64,000 bases of DNA, taken from positions 279,671-343,670 of the forward strand of contig NZ_MRCQ01000006.1 in NCBI RefSeq assembly GCF_002304005.1. The letters run 5' to 3'. How positions within the stretch are numbered: position 1 is the stretch's first letter; every line of letters starts with the position of its first letter. Under the pieces are notes generated by a model. The model ran no database searches, was not told the DNA's origin, and saw nothing but the letters and a program-made list of their open reading frames with translations. Origin of the DNA: Flavobacterium sp. ACN6 (GTDB taxonomy: Bacteria > Bacteroidota > Bacteroidia > Flavobacteriales > Flavobacteriaceae). Positions 1 through 8,080 of this stretch are shown piece after piece. Position numbers and translations under genes: made by a program.

Positions 1-268
1 AAAGCGGGCGAAGGCCAAAAATATCACCTTCATCACACATATCTAAAACTGTATTTTTAGTACTTTTTTTCAAAGCAACTGCACCTTTATGAACCACATA
101 AAAAGAATCATGTGTTTTGTCATTTTCAGCAAAAATTACAGCATCTTTATCTTTATAAATAATAGAAATCTGTTCAGAGAGTTTTTCTAAGTCTTTCTGG
201 TGTAAAAAATTAAACGGCGGATAACTTTTTAAAAAGTCGGCAACTCTTTGCGAAATGGTATTTTTCAT
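1..268 (-). CDS. cNMP-binding-domain protein, N-terminal fragment
   Basis: The gene starts at an ATG at 268 and runs off the left edge, leaving 89 codons. The visible part looks like a cyclic-nucleotide-binding jelly roll: an N-terminal helix, the strand motif YVVHKGAVALKK and the glycine-rich segment DEGDIFGLRP that resembles the phosphate-binding cassette region. In Flavobacteriaceae such a start usually belongs to a longer protein with CBS and DUF294 nucleotidyltransferase-like domains. That is known of the family and cannot be checked here because the rest is missing. Ligand and role are not inferable. Confidence 0.7.
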   Translation of the reverse strand, partial: MKNTISQRVADFLKSYPPFNFLHQKDLEKLSEQISIIYKDKDAVIFAENDKTHDSFYVVHKGAVALKKSTKNTVLDMCDEGDIFGLRPL

Positions 269-397
269 TGGGTTAGATTAGAGTTCTAAAAATACTATTT
301 TAAATAGAAATGTAAAAGAAACACGTTTTTATTTTTTTATTAAGGAGCAAAGGTACAAAGACGCAGAGGGACAGAGGTTTTGCATTTTGTGCGCCAT

Positions 398-422
398 AAA
401 AAAAGTCCCGAAACGGAACTTT
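398..422 (-). terminator. Intrinsic terminator after the 429-800 lipoprotein gene
   Basis: On the minus strand a 9-bp stem (AAAGTTCCG with CGGGACTTT, one G-U pair, three-base loop) is followed by a run of T. It lies 7 bases beyond the stop codon. Confidence 0.7.
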
Positions 423-428
423 AATATA

Positions 429-800
429 TTAGTCAACTTTGTAAACCTTGCCTCGTTGTTTTTCTTCAGAACCAACCATTCCGAATTCAAAAGTGTACGA
501 ATCTTTAGAAGTGTTCAAAATCTTCATACTGATCGCTTTTTCCTCTGCCATATTTTTCGGATGTTTTTTTTGCAGTACATATTCACAGTCACTTACCCAG
601 CGTATTGTCGCAGTATCAGTTTTCCCGTCAAAAGTTTCGATTTCGATATCGTCTTTACGTTCAAAATAAGTTGTTTTTTTTACGCCGTTAACTTCAAACT
701 CAAATTTGAATTTTCCAGTTTTGAAATCTTTACAATTGTGTTCTGTATTATAGCACGAAACCAAAGCCAGAAAAGGAAATAAGAATATAAATTTTTTCAT
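429..800 (-). CDS. Small putative lipoprotein, function unknown
   Basis: This 123-residue protein begins with a short hydrophobic segment ending in LVSCYN, a lipobox-like site with Cys16, so a membrane lipoprotein facing the periplasm is likely. The rest is a compact charged domain (GKFKFEFEVNGVKKTTYFER, then IETFDGKTDTATIRWVSDCEYVL) with alternating strand-like segments and two further cysteines. From memory, relatives in flavobacterial genomes are sometimes labelled DNA topoisomerase IV; nothing in the sequence supports that and I take it as annotation carry-over. It is monocistronic with its own terminator. Function unknown. Confidence 0.75.
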   Translation of the reverse strand: MKKFIFLFPFLALVSCYNTEHNCKDFKTGKFKFEFEVNGVKKTTYFERKDDIEIETFDGKTDTATIRWVSDCEYVLQKKHPKNMAEEKAISMKILNTSKDSYTFEFGMVGSEEKQRGKVYKVD

Positions 801-823
801 TTAAATAAGTTGTTTTGTTAGAA

Positions 824-895
824 GCTAATCCTGCTGTCCGCTCTATCTTTTGTGCTGAACCCCAGCACAAAAGGATGCCGCTTCCATCAGGGCTA
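824..895. repeat. Structured dispersed-type intergenic repeat
   Basis: A central perfect inverted repeat (TTTTGTGCTG with CAGCACAAAA, five-base loop) is flanked by conserved-looking arms CTAATCCTGCTGTCCGC and ATGCCGCTTCCATCAGGGCTAG. I recognise this arrangement from intergenic regions of other Flavobacterium genomes; only one copy lies in this window. The orientation of any transcript and its function are unknown. Confidence 0.5.
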
Positions 896-933
896 GTGAT
901 ATACTTTGTGTCATCGTGAGCGCAGTCGATGGG

Positions 934-1509
934 TTATTTCAATCTCTTTAATTCATCATCCGTAAAGTTCTTAATTTCTTTTTCTTTGGCAAACTTTTCA
1001 GCATTGTAATTTCCCGATTTATTTTTCGGAATCGATAAACTTTCCCATTCACTGTTTTTCAATTGTTTGGCGTAAAAAACAATTTGCCCCACATGATACG
1101 GATAATGCGCCAATTGACGGTTTATTGCCTCTATAACAGTATGGCCTTCATTTCGAATATAAATAATGTCTGAAAGCTGTTCTGGCTTTAAGCCTTCCAA
1201 AGCATTTTCGAGACAATTCCAGCCTTTGTTCCAAACTTCCAGAACTTCTTCTTTTGACTGTAAATCATTCTCAAATTCAGCATCGCGGTTTCGCCGGTCT
1301 TTTTCTCCATCAGAAGTTAAAAAGTCAGTCCAGCGCGAAAGCATATTGCCAGAAATGTGTTTTACAATTGTGGCAATACTGTTTGTATCTTCATTTACCG
1401 CTGCAAAAAGTTGTTCTGGCTGTAATTGATCGATAGATTTTTGTCCAAGCATTTTATAATATAAAAATTGCTTTTTGACACTTTCTAAATAATGCTGATC
1501 AGATTTCAT
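934..1509 (-). CDS. DinB-superfamily protein (DUF1572)
   Basis: The 191-residue protein has the DinB/YfiT-like four-helix layout. Candidate metal ligands are His51 in the KHISGN motif and the pair His135/His139 in HYPYHVGQ, the usual triad of the superfamily. A long charged middle section (DRRNRDAEFENDL) matches the DUF1572 subgroup. DinB-like proteins are metal-binding helical bundles, and several act as thiol-dependent transferases; the substrate here is unknown. It stands alone between two repeat-rich intergenic stretches and has no operon partner. Family assignment is firm; biochemical role is open. Confidence 0.85.
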   Translation of the reverse strand: MKSDQHYLESVKKQFLYYKMLGQKSIDQLQPEQLFAAVNEDTNSIATIVKHISGNMLSRWTDFLTSDGEKDRRNRDAEFENDLQSKEEVLEVWNKGWNCLENALEGLKPEQLSDIIYIRNEGHTVIEAINRQLAHYPYHVGQIVFYAKQLKNSEWESLSIPKNKSGNYNAEKFAKEKEIKNFTDDELKRLK

Positions 1510-1534
1510 GATTATAAAGTTATGTTGTTATACC

Positions 1535-1705
1535 GCTCCGAAGGAGCTCTTACTTAACAAAAATCAATTTTCTATAAATATAAGCGCTCTTATAGCGCTT
1601 GAATTTTTTTAAATCTAATGTAAACTCCATTAGGAGAACATCTTTATAGAAAAAAAAATTGAATTAGTTTTTAAGCCTCATAGAGGCGATATCATTAGAA
1701 GTATA
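1535..1705. repeat. Mosaic of intergenic hairpin repeats
   Basis: The 200-bp gap holds a chain of short palindromes: GCTCCGAAGGAGC, AGCGCTcttatAGCGCT and GCCTCATAGAGGC, plus the opposed arms TTTTCTATAAATA and ATCTTTATAGAAAAAA. It looks like a decayed composite repeat. No coding frame is convincing. Confidence 0.5.
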
Positions 1706-1709
1706 ATTA

Positions 1710-2282
1710 TCATACAATCTTAATATCATATTTATCCAATAATCCTATAATTCCATCATTAGAAAATTGCGCTTTTCGCATCGGATTAAATTCAGGATCA
1801 ATTTTATAATTATAGGCTGTTCTAAAATCGACTGAAGCCAGCTGCGTTTCGTTAAAAATGGCGCCATCAAGATTACAATTATCAAAAACTGAACTCGTTA
1901 AATTGGTTCCTATAAAAGTTACTTCACGCACAGAAGAATTGATGAATTTTGTTTTTGGCATTTTTTTATTCGAAAATAAAGCATAATCCAAAGTACATTC
2001 TTCAAAATAAACTTGGAACAAAAAGTCATCACATTCGTTAAAAGCGATTCCGAGAAGTTTACAGTTTTTAAAAGTGACATTTTTTAAACTCGTTCCGGCT
2101 AAACTGGTCATAGAAAGATTGCAGTCAATAAATTCGCAGTCTAAAAAGGTATTATACGCAAAGTTGCTGTTTGAAAAATCACAATTTTTAAAAACACAAT
2201 CTTCAAACTCTCGATTGTTTATTTTTTTGTCGATGTAAACAACTTTTTCGAATGTTTTCTGAATGTGAATTAAACTTTCCAT
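1710..2282 (-). CDS. Pentapeptide-repeat protein
   Basis: The 190-residue protein is built of A(D/N)LXX-type pentapeptides from about residue 24 to 155 (for example FEDCVFKNCDFSNSNF and FDNCNLDGAIFNE), predicting a right-handed quadrilateral beta helix. A short non-repeat tail follows. Length and repeat style resemble Qnr/MfpA-like gyrase-protecting proteins, but the family is broad and no activity can be assigned from repeats alone. Its start overlaps the end of the upstream toxin gene by 13 bp, so the two are probably translationally coupled and co-transcribed with the antitoxin. Confidence 0.85.
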   Translation of the reverse strand: MESLIHIQKTFEKVVYIDKKINNREFEDCVFKNCDFSNSNFAYNTFLDCEFIDCNLSMTSLAGTSLKNVTFKNCKLLGIAFNECDDFLFQVYFEECTLDYALFSNKKMPKTKFINSSVREVTFIGTNLTSSVFDNCNLDGAIFNETQLASVDFRTAYNYKIDPEFNPMRKAQFSNDGIIGLLDKYDIKIV

Positions 2283-2584
2283 GAATGTTTTTTTGATTTT
2301 CGAGCATTATGACGTACCCGCAGAATATAAATTGAATCGATAGTTATTTGGTAAGAAATGCTATATTCATAAACAGAATAAACCCTAAAGTTACCATCAT
2401 TATTGACTTTTTGTTTGTCAATCTTGTAAATTTCGGGCTGTGTTTTAAGAATTTCAGTACTGTCAAAAATGGTATTAACTACTTTATCAGCAATTGTAAT
2501 TGATTTACTTTCAAAGAAAATATAAAAGTGAATATCTTCTAAATGGCACAAAGCATCCTTTGACCAAATTATTTTCTTCCCCAT
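2270..2584 (-). CDS. RelE/ParE-family toxin
   Basis: This 104-residue protein fits the ParE/RelE fold: an opening strand (KKIIWSKDALCHLEDI), two helices, then a strand-rich C-terminal half with FRVYSVYEYSISYQI and YILRVRHNARK. The ending RVRHNARKS corresponds to the conserved basic end of ParE-type toxins. ParE members poison DNA gyrase and RelE members cleave mRNA on the ribosome; the sequence does not decide between them. It overlaps the preceding antitoxin gene by 16 bp and the following pentapeptide-repeat gene by 13 bp, the typical order antitoxin then toxin. Confidence 0.85.
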   Translation of the reverse strand: MGKKIIWSKDALCHLEDIHFYIFFESKSITIADKVVNTIFDSTEILKTQPEIYKIDKQKVNNDGNFRVYSVYEYSISYQITIDSIYILRVRHNARKSKKHSWKV

Positions 2585-2799
2585 TTTTTCGCAATTTCTT
2601 TAGCTTCATCTTCAGTATAAAAATCACCTTTTTTGATACTATCTAAGGCATTTTCAATATCCAAATTATAAGCTGTATCGGAGTCAATTGCGGTATTATT
2701 TATTGATTGTAAAAGATGTTTTAGTTTTTCAACAAAAGAGGGGTCTTTTACCTTATCAATTTCTTGATGAATCCAGTTTATTTCTGCTTGTATATCCAT
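2569..2799 (-). CDS. Antitoxin of the RelE/ParE pair
   Basis: The 76-residue acidic protein starts the three-gene operon. It has an N-terminal helical half (EINWIHQEIDKVKDPSFVEKL) and a C-terminal tail ending YTEDEAKEIAKKWGRK, of the kind that wraps a ParE/RelE toxin. No clear ribbon-helix-helix or HTH motif is seen, so whether it also binds operator DNA is open. Identity is inferred chiefly from size, charge and the 16-bp overlap with the toxin gene. Confidence 0.75.
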   Translation of the reverse strand: MDIQAEINWIHQEIDKVKDPSFVEKLKHLLQSINNTAIDSDTAYNLDIENALDSIKKGDFYTEDEAKEIAKKWGRK

Positions 2800-2826
2800 A
2801 ATAAAGAATTTTAGTAAAGATACAAA

Positions 2827-3048
2827 TTAGTCATTAAATAAACCTTTCATAATGATTTTCAATCCTAAAAAGATCAAAAACATAGAGCACAAACAAGCCA
2901 CAATTCCAATTCCCAGAACAAGATAGTGCCAATCGGTATGCTGATTCATAAAAGCATTATAAATCAACGATGGCCCCAAAAACATCAAAGGCAGAGCGCC
3001 TGTTAGATATTTTACTCCTTTTCTCAGTAATTCTTTATTTGTAGACAT
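2827..3048 (-). CDS. Small two-TM membrane protein (DUF6095-like)
   Basis: The 73-residue protein has two hydrophobic segments, about residues 14-32 (YLTGALPLMFLGPSLIYNAF) and 42-68, joined by a short hydrophilic loop. It closely matches my memory of the Flavobacteriaceae family DUF6095, often found downstream of murQ as here. Between murQ and this gene lie 189 bp of repeat-like DNA, so co-transcription is uncertain. Function unknown. Confidence 0.75.
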   Translation of the reverse strand: MSTNKELLRKGVKYLTGALPLMFLGPSLIYNAFMNQHTDWHYLVLGIGIVACLCSMFLIFLGLKIIMKGLFND

Positions 3049-3084
3049 TATTTTTATAATTTTTTGTTTCAGGTTGTTGGACTT

Positions 3085-3235
3085 ACATTTAACCGCAAAG
3101 TGCCCTAAGATTTACGCAATCCCGAAGCCTCGAGACGGAAAGTTTTTTTGATAAAGCTTAGCGGACTTTGTGTTTTATACAAAGCATTACAAACAAAAAA
3201 CTTTGCGTGCTTTGCGATTAAATTAAAGAAAACCT
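3085..3235. repeat. Intergenic CAAAG-type inverted repeats
   Basis: The stretch opens with AACCGCAAAGTGCCCTAAG and closes with ACTTTGCGTGCTTTGCGATT, forming inverted arms of the same CAAAG-rich family seen elsewhere in the window. A CCCGAAGCCTCGAGACGG hairpin sits between them. Confidence 0.5.
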
Positions 3236-3237
3236 TT

Positions 3238-4050
3238 TTACCTATTATAATTATCAACAGCATTTCTCACGCTGCCATATTTTTTTAGTAATTCTGAACC
3301 TTCTTCGTATGAAACGGGAATTTCGTCCATAATCATTTTAACGCCGCGATCAACCAGTTTTATATTACTTAACTGCATATCTACCATTTTGTTGCCTCTA
3401 ACTTTTCCAAGCTGAATCATCGCTGCGGTAGAAATCATATTCAAAACCAATTTTTGTGCAGTTCCGGCTTTCATTCTCGAACTTCCGGTAATAAATTCTG
3501 GTCCAACAACTACTTCAATAGGAAATTGAGCCGTCAATGCCAGAGGACTTCCTTCATTACAAGTAATACAGCCCGTAATAATATTATTTTGATTACAAGC
3601 TTCTAAACCGCTTATAACATAAGGAGTTGTACCAGAAGCAGCAATTCCAATAACGACATCATTAGAATCGATATTATGATTTTGAAGATCAATCCAAGCG
3701 TTTGTAGTGCTGTCTTCAGCGTTTTCTACAGCACGTCTTATAGCTGTATCACCGCCGGCAATTATGCCATTTACCAAATCAAAAGGAACGCCAAACGTTG
3801 GCGGACACTCAGAAGCATCAACAACACCAAGTCGACCAGAAGTTCCTGCTCCGATATAAAATAATCTGCCTCCTAATTTTAATTTAGCGACGATTTGCGG
3901 AATCAAAGCTTCTATTTGCGGCAGCGCTTTTTCGACTGCGTAAGGAACAGTTTTGTCTTCTTGATTAATATTGGATAACAATTCATGAACAGACATTTTT
4001 TCTAAATGTTCATACTTTGATGCTTGCTCAGTAGTTTTCGTAAATGTCAT
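3238..4050 (-). CDS. murQ: N-acetylmuramic acid 6-phosphate etherase
   Basis: MurQ cleaves the D-lactyl ether of MurNAc 6-phosphate, giving GlcNAc 6-phosphate and lactate, during recovery of peptidoglycan fragments in the cytoplasm. The 270-residue product carries the SIS-domain sugar-phosphate motif FYIGAGTSGRLGVVDASECPPTF and the second signature EFITGSSRMKAGTAQK, both diagnostic. I chose the ATG at 4050 (MTFTKTTEQ), where family similarity begins; an in-frame upstream start would add an unrelated 15-residue leader. Downstream is the DUF6095 gene. No muropeptide kinase or transporter lies nearby. Confidence 0.95.
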   Translation of the reverse strand: MTFTKTTEQASKYEHLEKMSVHELLSNINQEDKTVPYAVEKALPQIEALIPQIVAKLKLGGRLFYIGAGTSGRLGVVDASECPPTFGVPFDLVNGIIAGGDTAIRRAVENAEDSTTNAWIDLQNHNIDSNDVVIGIAASGTTPYVISGLEACNQNNIITGCITCNEGSPLALTAQFPIEVVVGPEFITGSSRMKAGTAQKLVLNMISTAAMIQLGKVRGNKMVDMQLSNIKLVDRGVKMIMDEIPVSYEEGSELLKKYGSVRNAVDNYNR

Positions 4051-4201
4051 TTTATCGTTATTTAGACTGGTCAAAATTAATCTTTTTTCTATCAATCGCG
4101 AAATTATGTGAGCAAAGTCACAAAGAATTAAAGATCTTTTTATGTTTTATTTATGATGTTGCGAATGCTTTCTTACATCTTCATTAAATGAACTAAAATA
4201 T

Positions 4202-4209
4202 TATATTTG
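4202..4209 (+). promoter_or_regulatory. -7 element before the AraC-type gene
   Basis: TATATTTG matches the Bacteroidota -7 consensus TAnnTTTG, 18 bp before the start codon. No good -33 TTG is visible at 17-23 bp upstream. Confidence 0.45.
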
Positions 4210-4227
4210 TTTAATATTAAAAGATAA

Positions 4228-5370
4228 ATGGACAAATTAGATTTATTACAAGGAATAGCTCGAATATCAGTTTTCGTTTCTTTATTATTAGCATTTTTTT
4301 TGTTAACCGTAAAAACGGAAAATAAATTAGCTAACCGATTATTTGCTTGGTTTTTTATTTTCTCTGCTATTGATCTCAGCGGTTTTTTTATTGATACCAG
4401 TACGCGGATAGAATTAAATCTAGAGATTTTTAGAGCTACAGCTTGTTTGTTTGGTATGCCCTTGTTTTATCTTTTTGTTTTAGCCGTTTGTTATTCAGAT
4501 TTTAGATTAAAATGGAAACATTTAGTGCATGCAATTCCTTTTGTGGTGGTCAATTTATCTTTTCTACCAAGAATTTATTTAAACGATACAGATTTAGAGA
4601 CTTTTTTACCATCGCTTAATCAAATGGCGGAAATTTATTTTATTCAGATTTTGATCGAATTTCAATACGCATTTTATATCGTGAGTGTTTTCTTGATTTT
4701 GAAGAAATATCGAGAAATCTATATGGAAAATTATGCCAATGCAAGCACTTCTACCTATAAATGGCTTTTTCAGATTACTTGTGTATTTCTTGCGGCACAT
4801 TTTATAGTAGCGTTAAAAAACATAATCCGTTACAGCGGTTTTCGAGAAGTTTTCTTATGGGCAAATGTACTCGTTGGAAGTATAGCTTTGTTTATAACGT
4901 GTTGGTTTATAATGAAGGCGTTAAAACATCCAGAACTTTTTAGAGGTGTTAATTCCAAATTGAAATTAACCAAAGATATTCTGCCGAAAAAGAATGAAAA
5001 TACAATTGAAGTAAAAGAACATCAAGATGAAGTTGTCGACGCTCAAATTTCGACATTGAAACAATATATGGCAGAGAAAGAACCTTTTCTAGATCCATCA
5101 CTTACGATTCAAGAACTGGCCAACCAAATTGATATTCCGGTTCGGGATTTATCTGTTTTGATTAATCATAAAATGGATCAGCATTTTTTTGATTTTGTGA
5201 ATGAATACCGCATTCAAAAAGCAATGAATATTTTAAAAGATGAGTCCAAAAGCCAGCTTACTGTTCTGGAAATTTTATATGAAGTTGGTTTTAACTCCAA
5301 ATCGTCCTTTAATACTTCTTTCAAAAAATATACGAATTTAACGCCGACCGCCTACCGAAACGCTTCATAA
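4228..5370 (+). CDS. AraC-family regulator with N-terminal membrane domain
   Basis: The first about 235 residues of this 380-residue protein form roughly seven hydrophobic helices, followed by a charged linker and a C-terminal AraC/XylS double helix-turn-helix (about residues 285-378, with LTIQELANQIDIPVRDLSVLIN and ILYEVGFNSKSSFNTSFKK). This 7TM-AraC layout is common in Flavobacteria, and such proteins are thought to sense a membrane or periplasmic signal directly. The next gene downstream, 155 bp away on the same strand, encodes an outer-membrane barrel and is a plausible target; that link is inference. A strong terminator follows this gene, so the two are not one operon. Confidence 0.88.
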   Translation: MDKLDLLQGIARISVFVSLLLAFFLLTVKTENKLANRLFAWFFIFSAIDLSGFFIDTSTRIELNLEIFRATACLFGMPLFYLFVLAVCYSDFRLKWKHLVHAIPFVVVNLSFLPRIYLNDTDLETFLPSLNQMAEIYFIQILIEFQYAFYIVSVFLILKKYREIYMENYANASTSTYKWLFQITCVFLAAHFIVALKNIIRYSGFREVFLWANVLVGSIALFITCWFIMKALKHPELFRGVNSKLKLTKDILPKKNENTIEVKEHQDEVVDAQISTLKQYMAEKEPFLDPSLTIQELANQIDIPVRDLSVLINHKMDQHFFDFVNEYRIQKAMNILKDESKSQLTVLEILYEVGFNSKSSFNTSFKKYTNLTPTAYRNAS

Positions 5371-5406
5371 TAAAAGGTTTGTAAAAAGTCGTACTTCATA
5401 CCCTAT

Positions 5407-5452
5407 AAAGTCGAACTGATTTCTACTGCAGAAATTGGTTCGACTTTTTTTT
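5407..5452 (+). terminator. Terminator after the AraC-type gene
   Basis: AAAGTCGAA pairs with TTCGACTTT at the base, and GATTTCT partly pairs with AGAAATT inside. A run of eight T follows. Confidence 0.8.
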
Positions 5453-5525
5453 GTCGGTCGATATCTGAAAATTTCTAAGGCAACTTTGCTTCAAATTAAT
5501 CGAACAAGTTTTAAAATTAGAAATC

Positions 5526-7910
5526 ATGAAAAAATTAAACCTTCTTATCTTTTTAGTACTGCCTTTATTTTGTTTAGCACAATCATTTCAATTAAAAGGG
5601 AAAATTGCCAGCGAAACAACTCCATTAGAATGGGCAGATATCTCGATATCAAATTCTGAAGGAAAAATCATTAACGGAACCACAACAAAACAAAATGGCA
5701 CTTTTGAAATTAACCTCAAAAAAGGCTCTTATAAGATTGGAATAAGCCTGTTAGGATTTGATGATTATGAAAAAGATATTACAATTGAAAAGGATACAGA
5801 TTTAGGAATAATTGTTTTGAAAGAAAGCACAACCAATTTAGTAGAAGTTGTTATTCAATCTAAAAAGAAAACAGTCGAACAGAAAACAGATCGTTTGGTT
5901 TACAATTTAGAAAACAATGTGACTACAGTTGGCGGAGATGCTTTAAGTGCTATTAATACAGCGCCGGGCGTTGTGGTAAAAAACGATATGATCACGATAT
6001 TAGGAAAAGGGACTTCCCGCGTTATGATTGACGGAAGAATAATTGAATTGGCAGGCGAGGAACTGAACAACTTTTTGAAATCTATTTCGGCAGCCGATAT
6101 TAAGAATATTGAAATCATTAGTAATCCGCCGGCAAAATATGATGCAGAAGGAACTGGCGGATTGATAAATATTATTATGAAAAAAGGGGTACGTGATTCT
6201 TGGAAAAATGCAACGACAGTTTCTTACGATCAAAATAAATTCGGAATTTACACTTTAAGGGATAACTTTTTTTACAACAAGAATAAATTTAGATTTTCTG
6301 CCAGCGTAAATGCAAAAACAGGTTATTTGAATGCTACTGATGATTTGAAAATGTATTTTCCTGACGGACTTTCGCATATGAAAAGCGTAACGAAAGTAAA
6401 AACGGAAAACCTTTCTGGAAAACTGGCTTTAGATTATGATCTTTCTGAGCGTACTTCAATTGGTTTTCAATATTTAAATGACAGAAATAACCCTGATTTT
6501 AAATCGGATATTCGAATTGATAATTATACGATTCAAAACAAATTGGATAATGTTACGCTGAATAATAGTTTTACAGATAAGGGATCTAAAAATCAAACCT
6601 ACAATGCACATTTGGTAACCAAATTGGATTCTTTAAACAGAAAATTATCAGTTGATGTGGATTATTTTGATTACAACTCGAAATTCGATAGAAATTTTAC
6701 TGCCAATAATTATACGCCAGAAATGGTATTTGTAGATGTAAATCAGTCGGGGAGGAATATTTCGAATCAGGATATTGATAACTGGAGTTTTAAGGCCGAT
6801 ATAGAACATCCGTTTCAAGCTTTAAACTTATCGTATGGTGCAAAAATGAGTTTTACAAATAGTATAAGCGATGTGCTGTATTACAATACTATTACAGAAA
6901 CTCCTGAATTAGATTCTGCGCAGTCAAACCGATTCAAATACACCGAAAACAATCAGGCGGTTTATATTAAAGGAGATAAAAAATTCGGTTCAAAATGGAA
7001 TTTCCAAATGGGATTAAGATTGGAAAACACACAGACAAACGGATTTTCTGAAACCATGAATCAGGAAACAGAAAATAATTATTTGAAATTATTTCCAACG
7101 TTTTATGCTTCGTACAAGAAAAATGAAAATAACACTTTTAGTTTGAATTATGGAAAAAGAATCAACAGACCTCGTTTTGATTTATTAAATCCGTTTAGAA
7201 TTTACATTAACAGCAATAGTTATTCAGAAGGAAATCCGTTTTTAAGGCCTTCATTCAGCGATAATTTTGAGTTTGCACATTCTTATAAAGAAATATTGAG
7301 AACAAGTGTTTTTGTAAATGTGGTTACCAACAGTTATGGCGTTTTGTTTACTGCAAACCCAGAAACGAATACTCAGATTGTAACGCGCGAAAACTATTTT
7401 AAAAACGTAAATTATGGAATCGGTGAAAGTTATTCGGCAAGTTTTGCAGAATGGTGGTCAAGTGAAAATTCGTTGTACTTTTTGGGAGCAAAAACAGAGT
7501 TTATAAAAGATATAAATGCATCGCCGTCAAATAGTTTACAAATTGATTTTTCTACAAACAATACTTTTATAGTAGGAAAAACAACAAAACTGCAAATTGA
7601 TTTTAGTTATAGTTCGCCTTTTAAAAGTGGTTTGTATGAAGTAGGGTATACCTCTAGTTTTGATATTGGTTTTAAACAGGATTTGTTTAATAAAACGATG
7701 CAGGTTGCGTTTTTAGCAAATGATATTTTTAATACATCTTATTTAAAAGATTTTACTTCGGTTGTAAATGGCGTAAAACAGGTGTATGATCAAAAAGAGA
7801 GCAACAGGTTTGTACGTTTATCTGTAGTTTATAATTTCGGAAACAAAAAGATAAATGTAAAAGAGCGTGCTTTTGGAAATCAGGAAGAGAAAAAGAGAAC
7901 AGGTAATTAA
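5526..7910 (+). CDS. Outer-membrane TonB-dependent receptor-like protein
   Basis: The 794-residue protein has a signal peptide (MKKLNLLIFLVLPLFCLAQ), then a carboxypeptidase-like regulatory domain (about 20-105, QLKGKIASETTPLEWADISI), a plug-like domain (about 110-220, with IEIISNPPAKYDAEGTGGLI) and a long beta barrel ending in aromatic-rich strands (VRLSVVYNFGNKK). It belongs to the outer-membrane beta-barrel type of TonB-dependent receptor relatives common in Bacteroidota. There is no adjacent SusD-like gene, so a glycan utilisation locus is not indicated. The 7TM-AraC gene immediately upstream may regulate it. The transported substrate is unknown. Confidence 0.87.
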   Translation: MKKLNLLIFLVLPLFCLAQSFQLKGKIASETTPLEWADISISNSEGKIINGTTTKQNGTFEINLKKGSYKIGISLLGFDDYEKDITIEKDTDLGIIVLKESTTNLVEVVIQSKKKTVEQKTDRLVYNLENNVTTVGGDALSAINTAPGVVVKNDMITILGKGTSRVMIDGRIIELAGEELNNFLKSISAADIKNIEIISNPPAKYDAEGTGGLINIIMKKGVRDSWKNATTVSYDQNKFGIYTLRDNFFYNKNKFRFSASVNAKTGYLNATDDLKMYFPDGLSHMKSVTKVKTENLSGKLALDYDLSERTSIGFQYLNDRNNPDFKSDIRIDNYTIQNKLDNVTLNNSFTDKGSKNQTYNAHLVTKLDSLNRKLSVDVDYFDYNSKFDRNFTANNYTPEMVFVDVNQSGRNISNQDIDNWSFKADIEHPFQALNLSYGAKMSFTNSISDVLYYNTITETPELDSAQSNRFKYTENNQAVYIKGDKKFGSKWNFQMGLRLENTQTNGFSETMNQETENNYLKLFPTFYASYKKNENNTFSLNYGKRINRPRFDLLNPFRIYINSNSYSEGNPFLRPSFSDNFEFAHSYKEILRTSVFVNVVTNSYGVLFTANPETNTQIVTRENYFKNVNYGIGESYSASFAEWWSSENSLYFLGAKTEFIKDINASPSNSLQIDFSTNNTFIVGKTTKLQIDFSYSSPFKSGLYEVGYTSSFDIGFKQDLFNKTMQVAFLANDIFNTSYLKDFTSVVNGVKQVYDQKESNRFVRLSVVYNFGNKKINVKERAFGNQEEKKRTGN

Positions 7911-7938
7911 ATTAGATAATTGAAATTTAATGTACTAT

Positions 7939-7973
7939 CCTAACAGGTTTTTTCAACCTGTTAGGTATTTTTT
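7939..7973 (+). terminator. Hairpin terminator after the receptor gene
   Basis: CCTAACAGGTT pairs with AACCTGTTAGG and is followed by TATTTTTT. The same hairpin sequence recurs at 8050. Confidence 0.65.
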
Positions 7974-8076
7974 AATACAACAAATTATATCTATTTATAC
8001 TTAACAGGTTTTTTTCAATTCAACAGATTATAAGACTTATCAATTTATACCTAACAGGTTTTTAAAACCTGTTAGG
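7939..8076. repeat. Repeated CCTAACAGGTT palindromes
   Basis: Two near-identical hairpins, at 7939-7965 and 8050-8076 (the latter perfect), flank a degenerate half copy around 8000 (TTAACAGGTTTTTTT). They fill the gap between convergent genes, and the second can terminate the ZIP gene on the minus strand. Confidence 0.7.
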
Positions 8077-8080
8077 AAAT

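Noticed and set aside
387..782. 131-residue plus-strand frame
   Set aside because: It mirrors the lipoprotein gene on the other strand and has Phe-rich composition typical of a shadow frame.
429..800. DNA topoisomerase IV, as some relatives are labelled
   Set aside because: A 123-residue lipoprotein without any topoisomerase motif.
5435..5659. 74-residue frame across the receptor start
   Set aside because: Out of frame with the receptor gene, begins in the terminator of the gene before, and has no family.
5526..7910. SusC-like receptor of a polysaccharide utilisation locus
   Set aside because: No SusD gene, no glycoside hydrolase and no sigma/anti-sigma pair beside it.
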